A DNA stretch of 64,000 nt, taken from positions 48,115 through 112,114 of the forward strand of contig JAOZHR010000026.1 in assembly GCA_026014805.1 (NCBI GenBank). The letters run 5' to 3'. The position numbers were made by a program, and so were the translations under genes. Source of the DNA: Candidatus Bathyarchaeota archaeon. Its GTDB lineage: Archaea; Thermoproteota; Bathyarchaeia; Bathyarchaeales; SOJC01. The notes beneath the pieces were generated by a model, which saw only the letters and a program-made list of their open reading frames with translations, searched no databases and had not been told where the DNA came from. Positions 52,915 to 61,700 of this stretch are shown piece after piece (positions within the stretch are counted from its first letter, which is position 1; the number at the start of each line of letters is the position of its first letter).

Positions 52915-54079
52915 CTTTCTTTTTCCTCTTCTTGAAAAAGCTGCCGTATTTTATATTAATTACAAGAGCTACAAGAGAAATTGCAATAGCCAACAATATA
53001 CCAATGAATATTGTGAAAACGAGTTCTGCCCATGCCACTGTGGGATCAATAAGAATTTCTGAAACTTGCTTAAATATTTGTGAAGACCAAGCGATCACAA
53101 CAGTAATAACTAGTGTGCGTAGAAGTCGAATGTCGCGCTTGAAATACCAATGGATTGCTCTTCCAGATAATACTACACAAATCCCAATGACCATTAGGTA
53201 TATGCCTTGCCCAATAAACTCACCTGTAAACCTTGGCAGCAGACTTAGCCATGCATCCAGAGTTGTTGGTGGAGTGCTAAGACTTGAATAGTATGCTGTT
53301 GCTCCGTTTATCCCGAGAAATATTCCGACAGCAGCTGCTATGATTCCTCCAGCAAGGGCAAAGCCTGAAATCTGAACTGGAAGTGGAGGAGGTTCGTATT
53401 CTTTGATCCACCGAAGAAAGTTCATCGTTGCTTTGTCAATGCCGAATCCTTTGACAAGAAGAACAGCTCCTAAAACTAGGAGAAAGGCTATCCACGTATA
53501 GTATAGCAAGCCCCCAAGATACATGATGGCTAAAATTATTAGCAGGAGTCCTGGAACTCCGAGGGCAACTCGTGAGTAGCGGGGGGTTTCTGTGAGCATC
53601 TTGAGATATTTACCGAAAAGTGCTACAGTTTCTTCGATGGATTTGCTGTGTTTGATGATAATTCTTCGAACCGACGTGACAGGCACCCTCGATTCAACCA
53701 AGGGGAGTACCGCCTCATCTGAGTATCCATCAGTTACGAGGATGACACTGTTGGCTGGAAAAGCTTTTAAAACTTGTTTTAGTTCTCTGACCAGTTTCCG
53801 GTCTGCGTCGACACCGAGCAACTGTGAGCCAGAGATTGTGGCGATTTGGAATTTTTCATGTCGTTGGCCTTGCTTTTTAAGTTGGTCGTAAACTCTCACA
53901 GCTTCAAACATGGCGTTGGCGTCTGGCTCTTCGGGATCTTTTAAGGCTAGTGAAACAGCGGCATCAAGATTTTTCTCTCTGCCTAGTATAGGGGTTTTAT
54001 CTTCTGTCTTAGTGCCTATGTCGCCATCTCGGTCAACGCATAAAATCAGTAATCTTTCTTCTTTTTCTTTTGAAGCCAT
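52892..54079 (-). CDS. DUF373 archaeal membrane protein
   Basis: 395 aa. The soluble N-terminal half (LLILCVDRDGDIGTKT, then VILVTDGYSDEAVLPLV) is the DUF373 domain. The C-terminal half has about five membrane helices starting near residue 175. Found throughout archaea, function unknown. It heads the leftward DUF373-mtnP-uppS operon. Confidence 0.9.
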   Translation of the reverse strand: MASKEKEERLLILCVDRDGDIGTKTEDKTPILGREKNLDAAVSLALKDPEEPDANAMFEAVRVYDQLKKQGQRHEKFQIATISGSQLLGVDADRKLVRELKQVLKAFPANSVILVTDGYSDEAVLPLVESRVPVTSVRRIIIKHSKSIEETVALFGKYLKMLTETPRYSRVALGVPGLLLIILAIMYLGGLLYYTWIAFLLVLGAVLLVKGFGIDKATMNFLRWIKEYEPPPLPVQISGFALAGGIIAAAVGIFLGINGATAYYSSLSTPPTTLDAWLSLLPRFTGEFIGQGIYLMVIGICVVLSGRAIHWYFKRDIRLLRTLVITVVIAWSSQIFKQVSEILIDPTVAWAELVFTIFIGILLAIAISLVALVINIKYGSFFKKRKKKVEEFEQS

Positions 54080-55194
54080 AGATAGTTTCCACTTTTGTTT
54101 GTAGGTTGTCGCAACTTTAACTTTACGTTCTATTAATAAGAGATTTCGTGTGCAGTATAAGTATTTAGCCTATAATTTCTAGAATTTAGACAAGTCCTTT
54201 GGATTTCCTGAAGAACATGATACCATTCTTGCCGACAATTATTCGAAGCAGGCGCAGAAAAAGAACATGACCTTTTAGTGCACCGAGAACACGATTAGAA
54301 GCAATGTCTATCCAAGTCATCGAATTGAAAAGCCTCATAAAGAAACTGCAAAACAATGGACACCAAACCATACACACACAAAGACCAGACTAGTTGCTCA
54401 TTGTCAAGCTGGGGCTTAAACTCAAACGCCAATTACACAAAGTAAATGGTAAGAGGGGACATGGGTGTATCGCTATCTTCTTGGAAATCCTTGTGCTGTA
54501 TGCAGAAGCCTGAACTTTCAGGCGTCAAAACGTGCAGTGAGGAAGTCTCCTATCTGAATTAGACTAAACATTCTCAACCGCGGCAGAATATGTAGCTTGA
54601 GGATGAACGTCGCTTTAGGCTGCTTTAAGGTGATTAAGCATTCCATAATTTATTCAGATTGTTGTGGGTTTTGGAAAGTTTGTGCTCTATCAGCAAACGT
54701 GATTTCAATTGAATCGTGCAACTGTTCAATGTTAATGGCAGAAATAGTGACTTTTCAGACAAATTCATTAAACTGAACGCGTGGAGAATCATAAAAGATA
54801 ACAATTCGTTGCGAAGTACATTGTATTCCGCAGGGGTTTCGAGTCGCATTTCAGTTTTCAGGTAAGGAGTTCTCATTGGGCCACAGACCTACCCCCCTCC
54901 CCCTATCTTTTGTTACATTCGGGCTTTCAGATATGGATCCTTTGCAAGTGTGAAATGCGCACGGTTGTTTTCAAGAACTTTTTTCTGGAGGAAGTTAACG
55001 TTAAGAAAAGCCCAAAACCGCAGGTTTCCTAAGCATCTACTATAGAGGCTTTGGGGATTCCCGGTGTCTGCAGAAATGACTAGGTCTCACATACTTGTGA
55101 GACTTAATCTGTGTCACTGAACATTATCTGACTGGTTGCTGTCTCATGTGACTGCTCTAGTTAACTGGTTTGCCATGGGTTCCGCACGCGTAAA
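54080..55194. other. 1.1-kb region without a supported gene
   Basis: All frames are broken. Visible structures are a 6-7-bp hairpin GCCTGAACTTTCAGGC at 54508-54523, whose context (GCAGAAGCC...CTTTCAGGC) recalls IS605-type right ends, and a perfect palindrome GTCTCACATACTTGTGAGAC at 55084-55103. A C-rich run lies at about 54890-54902. This looks like a graveyard or RNA-coding region rather than protein coding. Confidence 0.5.
55084..55103. repeat. Perfect 8-bp inverted repeat with 4-nt loop
   Basis: GTCTCACA-TACT-TGTGAGAC. It lies about 90 bases beyond the end of the leftward coiled-coil gene and could act in 3'-end formation or belong to a small RNA. No T-run follows on either strand, so a simple terminator is not evident. 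Confidence 0.55.
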
Positions 55195-56118
55195 TTAGGT
55201 CTCTTCTTCCGCCAAGAGCTTGAATTCTTCAAGCGTTAGTTTTTTGCCTTGTTCTAGTTCCTTCAACGCTTTCGCTTTCAACTTCTTTCGTGTCTCTTCT
55301 TGCTTCAGTGTTCTTTCTTTTTCTTCAGTTTCAGCTAACCCTTTTTTTAGTGCTTTAACCTTCCTCTCGACTGCGATATATTCTTCGCGGATATTCTGTG
55401 ATTTCTGCTTACTTTGGAGGAAAACTTGGTGATAGTGGTCTGATTCAGGTTGTAATGCTTTTGCTTTGTCTATGGTTTCCATCATTTTCTTGTGGAGTTC
55501 TTGGCTTTGGTCGGCCACTTCTGAAAGTCGTGTGTGGAAAAGTTTCGCTTCTTTGTCCATTGCTTTTGTTTTGTCGTGTAATCTTGTGATTTTCTCTTTT
55601 GTGTCACTTATTTTTTGGTAGATGTTTAGTTGGACTTCAAGTCGATCTGCCTTTTCAACGAGGGGTTTTTCTTCCTGAAGTGTTAAGGAGGTTGTTTGAA
55701 TCTTCCATTCGATTTCCTCTTTTTCTTTCCTTAGAGTATTGGCAGTCTGTTTTGGTTTCTTTGCGTTTAGAAGCTGCAACTTTTCTTTGAGTTGTTTGAT
55801 TTCTTTAATTTTCTTTTTCATTAGCTCTCTTGTCTGGTCTCTTTGCATCTTTAATGTTTTTACTCTGGTATTTGTTGCGTCACGTCTTTCTCTAGTGTTT
55901 GCAGCCTCCAATCGCAAGTCCTTAATTTGTTTGTGGATCGCGTTTCTTTTTTCTGCCCATTGCTCCGTTTCTTTGTTGAAAGAGTCTCGTTGCTGTTTAA
56001 GAGGTTTGAGTTGTTGGTTTAGTTTTTTTATTTTCTCTATTAGTTCATCAGACAATTTTTTTGCCTCTTTCACTTTCAGTTGATCCAATTTCCAATGGCA
56101 AGTCGACGAATCGCTCAT
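55195..56118 (-). CDS. Long coiled-coil protein (COG1340-like)
   Basis: 307 aa, nearly continuous coiled coil from residue 10 to 290 with regular KLDQ/E-rich heptads. It matches the archaeal COG1340 type (uncharacterised coiled-coil proteins). ATG at 56118. The composition forbids functional prediction beyond scaffolding. Confidence 0.75.
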   Translation of the reverse strand: MSDSSTCHWKLDQLKVKEAKKLSDELIEKIKKLNQQLKPLKQQRDSFNKETEQWAEKRNAIHKQIKDLRLEAANTRERRDATNTRVKTLKMQRDQTRELMKKKIKEIKQLKEKLQLLNAKKPKQTANTLRKEKEEIEWKIQTTSLTLQEEKPLVEKADRLEVQLNIYQKISDTKEKITRLHDKTKAMDKEAKLFHTRLSEVADQSQELHKKMMETIDKAKALQPESDHYHQVFLQSKQKSQNIREEYIAVERKVKALKKGLAETEEKERTLKQEETRKKLKAKALKELEQGKKLTLEEFKLLAEEET

Positions 56119-56211
56119 GCATATCTACCATCTAGGCGCACGAAAATATGTGTTGTCGGTTGAATGGAGAATGTTGAGGAAAATCCGTTTATCGATGAGT
56201 TTGAAACAGGC

Positions 56212-56907
56212 TTATTCAAGTATGATTCTTGCATCAACCGTTTTTGCTCCCTTCTCATAAACCATAATCGGGTTCAGGTCTAATTCCTTTATTTCTTGGT
56301 GATCTGTCACAAGTTTTGAAGTGTTGACTATTATTTCTGCTATGGCGTTAATGTCTAAGGGCGGCTGATTTCTGTATCCTTTCAAAACTGGGTAGGCTTT
56401 TATCTCAGTGATCATTAACTCGGCTTCTTGTTTTGTTACTGGAGCAATGCGAAAAGCCACATCTTTTAGAATTTCTACGAAGATTCCGCCGAGGCCGAAC
56501 ATTACTGTTGGACCAAACTGATCATCTTTAATGGCGCCTATTATGACTTCTGTTGAGGATGGAGCCATTTCTTGCACTAGGATACCGAATATTTTCGCGC
56601 TTGGCTGATGATTATTCACATTTGCCAGAATTGTTCTGTAAGCCCTTTCCACCTCAGGGCCAGTTTTCAGGTCTAGCATAACACCGCCTACATCAGATTT
56701 GTGAATAATATCAGGTGAAACAATTTTTAGCACAACAGGAAAGCCTATTTCTTCAGCAAACTTCACTGCCTCCTCCTCTTTCTTAGCTACTTCAAATCGC
56801 GTGACTGGAATGTTATACTCTTGACAAATAGTCTTGGCTTCAGGCTCTAGGAGGCTTTTCCTATTTTCTTTACATACGCTAGCGAGGATTTCTGAAACTT
56901 TTCCCAT
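56212..56907 (-). CDS. ADP-forming acyl/acetyl-CoA synthetase beta subunit
   Basis: 231 aa of the ATP-grasp_5 type. GFPVVLKIVSPDIIHKSDVGGV, QEMAPSSTEVIIGAIKDDQFGPTVMFGLGGIFVEI and LDLNPIMVYEKG are hallmarks. With the alpha subunit it converts acetyl-CoA plus ADP to acetate plus ATP. The alpha subunit gene is not in the window. Transcribed in the same direction as the COG1340-like gene, with about 90 bases between. Confidence 0.92.
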   Translation of the reverse strand: MGKVSEILASVCKENRKSLLEPEAKTICQEYNIPVTRFEVAKKEEEAVKFAEEIGFPVVLKIVSPDIIHKSDVGGVMLDLKTGPEVERAYRTILANVNNHQPSAKIFGILVQEMAPSSTEVIIGAIKDDQFGPTVMFGLGGIFVEILKDVAFRIAPVTKQEAELMITEIKAYPVLKGYRNQPPLDINAIAEIIVNTSKLVTDHQEIKELDLNPIMVYEKGAKTVDARIILE

Positions 56908-57152
56908 AGCCCAACACTCCTTGACTCATTTTAGACGCTGGAGGCTTAAGATATTTTAGCCTTGACTATTGCTGAATTGTTAAACTTTTGGGTTGCCACC
57001 AATAAGAAGCCAGACTATGCTAAGATAAGAAAGCCAAATGAAACATAATTATCTGTCAGCAGTCCACATAAACCTTCAATTACGCTGCCTTAGGTAATTT
57101 GCGGAAATCCCTAAATAATCACTTTGCATATTTTTAGAGTTAGACAGCAATT

Positions 57153-58412
57153 ATGGAAGTGATAATATTTTCCATAACCTCTGAGATACAGATCAAAGAA
57201 TTCAAACAGTGGCTTGGAGACGAAACAGCGAACATTTTGCAGCCTTTTAACGAGCAAGCTAAGAAATTAGTTGACAAAATAAAGGAGAGACTAAACAATG
57301 CCCGCAAAGCTTGTGAGAAACTGGCAGAAGAAGGAACTAAAGAAATGGAAAGAGGAAAGGCAGCCCGCAAAGCTAGAGTTACAGAAAAGCTTTCCAGATA
57401 TTTTCTGAAACAAATCGGCAAAATAGCCTTTCCAGACAAAATGTCCTTCAGTGAACTACATAATCTGCATAAAGATTTAGAGAAAATGTTTTCTTATGTT
57501 GCGCGAGAAAGGAATGCTTGGTTTCCCCGAATTTCACCCTTGTTCATAATTACGAGAAAAAAAGTTGACTTCGCATTCACTAGACTAGTAGGTTCCATCT
57601 CAGAGTTAGGTAATTTCTTGTCAGCTGAGTATTCAAAGGCAGAAGCCATAGAGAAACTGTTTTTGGAGGCTAATGAAATGATGAGATTACTAGACGAATC
57701 AAGCAAGTATGAAGGGCACAGAGCGAGTATTGAAGAGAAGATGCAATTTCTTCAGCAAAAGATGGAAGAAAGCGAAAAAAACAGCGAATCTATTAAAAGC
57801 AGTGCGGAACTCGGCGATCTTGCTGAAATGAACCGGAAAATTCAACAGCTAAGAAAACAGGTGAAATACGATTTGAGGCATCTTCAAAAACCTTTCATGA
57901 AGTTTGCAAATCTGACAAGGGGTCCCGGGTACACTCTTTCCGCAGAAGAGATAGAAAAGCTTAGCCACTACTTGGATGATTCGTTTATTGCTTTTGCTAC
58001 CGAAAAGCCTGGTTACCCGACGCTTAAAAGTATATTAAGAAAGATAGAACGGGCGATGGATGGAGGAAAACTCAAGCTGAAGAGTAGCCGTTTGAGAAAG
58101 GGCAGAGAGGAAATCAATGCAATTCTGAACAAAAATAAATTGGATAGCTTGCATCAAGACTGTACACACGCTTTTTCATTAAATCAGCAGTTGATCTCTT
58201 CAAAGGAAACACAAGTAGCACAAAGAAAAGCCAAACAACTACAAAGGAGATTCGAGGAACTGCGAAAACGAAAAGACGCATCTGGAGCTAGGCTAGATAC
58301 ACTGGTAAAAGAGCATAAACAACTACTGAAAAAGGTTAACGAACAAAAGAAGATGCTGGAGAAATTAGTGTACGAAATCTTGGAAAAGAACGTTAAAATA
58401 AAGCTTAGATAA
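57153..58412 (+). CDS. Large coiled-coil protein, function unknown
   Basis: 419 aa, highly charged and helical (WLGDETANILQPFNEQAKK at the start; LQRRFEELRKRKDASGARL near the end), with no membrane segment or recognisable catalytic motif. It is encoded divergently from the synthetase gene. It may be a cytoskeletal or chromosome-associated scaffold, by composition only. Confidence 0.7.
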   Translation: MEVIIFSITSEIQIKEFKQWLGDETANILQPFNEQAKKLVDKIKERLNNARKACEKLAEEGTKEMERGKAARKARVTEKLSRYFLKQIGKIAFPDKMSFSELHNLHKDLEKMFSYVARERNAWFPRISPLFIITRKKVDFAFTRLVGSISELGNFLSAEYSKAEAIEKLFLEANEMMRLLDESSKYEGHRASIEEKMQFLQQKMEESEKNSESIKSSAELGDLAEMNRKIQQLRKQVKYDLRHLQKPFMKFANLTRGPGYTLSAEEIEKLSHYLDDSFIAFATEKPGYPTLKSILRKIERAMDGGKLKLKSSRLRKGREEINAILNKNKLDSLHQDCTHAFSLNQQLISSKETQVAQRKAKQLQRRFEELRKRKDASGARLDTLVKEHKQLLKKVNEQKKMLEKLVYEILEKNVKIKLR

Positions 58413-58767
58413 GAACGACCATGTTACATGTCAAGAATTGTGCGTGCAAGTCGAAAAGCCATAAGAAAAAAGGCGCTGCGGATTCCTTTTCTTCCTTACT
58501 GTGAAAATCACGTTTCTTGCAACGCGGCGACCTTTCTATATAAACCGAAAAAGAGAAGCCATAGAAATGTATCAAGGTTAGATCGGCGAAAAACACCTCA
58601 TTCTATCTGGTTATAGGAGCTTTGCAACTTCAGACGAACGATTTTTAAGGACATGATTATGAAAACGACTAGTGCAGAGACACATTGTTAAAGAAAAGAC
58701 AGGTAAGAATCACTATCGTGCATGTCTCTAGCGAATTTGTGGATTGGGCTTGCTCAGATGCTCGTTT

Positions 58768-61700
58768 TCACAACTCAATGGTTTCACCGTAGTGGCTTGC
58801 GACTATAACAACATCGTAAATGTTGATTACTCCATCTTCCACCAAATCAGCTCTCGGGTCCCAGCAAGGCTCTCCTTCCAAACATCCATAGATTCCAGTA
58901 ACAGCAACAACATCGAAAATGTCTACATCTCCGTCACCGTCAATGTCGGGGTTCATCTTTACTTTTACTATGCCATCGACATAGACATTGTCTAGGGTAT
59001 CGGTTTCACCCTTTACAGTGCTTGCAATCGCACTTATGGAGTATTTGCCACTTAGTGTGCTTGTTGTATTCCAAGAGAAGATTAATGTTGTTTGCTCCGT
59101 TGGAGCCAAGTTAATAACCGTAAGTGTTTGAATGGCGTTAAGTGTGGGTGGATTGAGCTGCTCGAAGGCTTGGTTAGATATGATGAATCCATTGATGGCG
59201 ACGTTGTTAATATACCAGCCCTCCTCGAGGTGCCCTAAGTCGGTCATGTAGCGGAAGCCCAGAAGCACAGTCTCTCCAGCGTAGTCGCTGAGGTTAAACG
59301 TCATTGTCATCCACTCTGGCCAGCCTTCACCAGTTCCAGTGAATCCTGGAAGATTTGCAATAATGCTTGAATCCGTGTCAGGTTGATGCTCGTGAGTGGT
59401 ATACGCATTTTCTAGGGAAGCCCACGTTGCTCCTTCATCGGTAGAGATTTGAACGAACCCGAAGTCATAGAGGTGCTCGATATTATATTTAGTTTCAAAA
59501 GTCAACATGGGGCTATCAGCAGGTATGCTAGTTGAAGTTACTAAAAGAAAATCTCCTGAGTTTTTGCCATTTGAATACCATACGAGGTTGCTATCCATCT
59601 CGATTAGGTGCCACCCATGAACTTCTGAAGCATAAAGAGTAACGTTGAATGTTTCAACCTCTGTGCCCTCGTTCGCTACGATAACTGAGACGTTGAGGAC
59701 TTGATGCTTGTAAACCTCAGTTGTAGAAGTAACATTAACTATTGCTACGTCGGGTATGCCCCCAAGGATCGTCTTGGCAGCTTGCACTGAACCAAACGCC
59801 CCATCATCATCAGTCACAGTCAACACCACAGCGAAAGTCTCATTAACAAGATAGGCGTGTTCAACGACCATCCCAGTAGCATTAGTGCCATCACCGAAAT
59901 CCCAGAAGTAGCCGGTAATGTACCCATCCGAGTCATAGCTTGCAGAGGCATTGAAGTCGATGATTTCGCCAACATAAGCAGTTTCTACTGATTCTGTGAA
60001 TGATGGAACTGGCAACCTGTTTAAGACGGTTTTGACTACAGTAGCACTATTCGTTGCTCCTTTGTCATCAGTGACTGTTAACGTGACTGTATAGTTGCCA
60101 TTGTCGACAAAACCATGTTCAACAACTATTCCAGTTGCGTTTGCACCATCGCCAAAATCCCACAAGTAGCTGGCAATGTACCCATCTGAATCATAACTAT
60201 TAGAAGCATTAAAGATTATTGTCTCGCTCGTATAGACTGTTTCCGCCGACTCTATAAATGATGCAATAGGCAGTTCGTTTTCAAGGATCGTCTTGGCAGC
60301 TTGCACTGAACCAAACGCCCCATCATCATCAGTCACAGTCAACACCACAGCGAAAGTTCCATTAATAGAATAAGTATGACTAACTGTAACGCCTGTTGCA
60401 TTAGTGCCGTCGCCAAAGTCCCAGAGATAGTTAGCAATATACCCATCGGCATCATAGCTATCCGAAGCGTCAAACGCAATAGGGACGCCAACCCAAGAAG
60501 TTTCGGTAGATTCCACAAAATTGGCTACTGGGGATCTGTTTAAAACCATTAGCCTTACTGTTGTTGTGTTCTGCGCCACATCATCATCTGTAATGGTTAG
60601 AGTCACGAGGTAACGTCTGTCGTATGAGTAAGCGTGATTGACGATGACGCCGTACGCGGTGTTGCCGTCGCCGAAATCCCAGAAATATGAGACAATTGTT
60701 CCATCTGGATCATAACTCTCAGAAGCATTAAAGGTAATGACCTCACCAGTATAAACTGTTGTAGAAGATGTTGTGAAAATTGCTACAGGAAGCCTATTTA
60801 AGATAGTTTTGATGGCACTTGCTGAGGATGTTCCTCCGTTGTTATCTACAAGTGTCAGTGTAACTGTGTATTGCCCATCATCATCATACACATGGGTTAC
60901 TACGATGTCTGTGGCGTTGGTTCCATCACCGAAATCCCATAGGTAACTAAGAATGAAACCGTCAGAATCATAACTCTCAGAAGCATTAAAAGTAATGACC
61001 TCACCAGTATAAACTGTTGTAGAAGATTCTGTGAATAATACTACTGGAACCCTGTTGAGAACCGTTTTAGTGGCGCTGACCGTGTACGTTGCTCCTCTGT
61101 CGTCTGTGACGTTAAGCGTTACTGTATAGTTACCATCATACAAATAGGTATGTTCAACAGCCACATCCGTGGCGTTGGTTCCATCACCGAAATCCCAGAA
61201 ATAACCAGCGATAGCGCCATCTAAGTCGTAGCTGCTAGAGGCATTGAACGTGATGGTTTCACCTTGATAGATTGTTTCTGCGGACTCTGTGAATAATGCA
61301 ACAGGTGGCTCGTTCCAAAGAATGGTCTTGGTAGCAGTTGTCGCATCAGAAGCTCCCTCATTGTCCGTTACATTTAGTGTCACCGTGAACGTTCCGTTAA
61401 GAGAATAAACATGTCCAACGATTACTCCAGTGGCATTAGTGCCATCACCGAAATCCCAGAAATAACTAACAATGAAACCATCAGAATCATAACTACCAGA
61501 AGCATTAAACATGATAGATTGACTAGTGTAAACAGTTTCTCCCGATTCTGTGAATACAGCAACAGGGGAACTATTCAAGACTGTCTTAATAGCTGATGTA
61601 GAGTTGTAAGCATCATCATCGTCGGTGACAGTGAGGGTTACAGTGTATGTTCCGTTATCTGTGTATGAGTGACTCAGGGCAACGCCAGTGGCGTTTGTAC

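Noticed and set aside
54634..54876. 80-aa frame in the gene-free gap
   Set aside because: No start context or family. The sequence around it is broken in all frames.
58428..58616. 62-aa basic frame after the coiled-coil gene
   Set aside because: Low-complexity basic composition, no recognised motif, and no clear ribosome-binding site.
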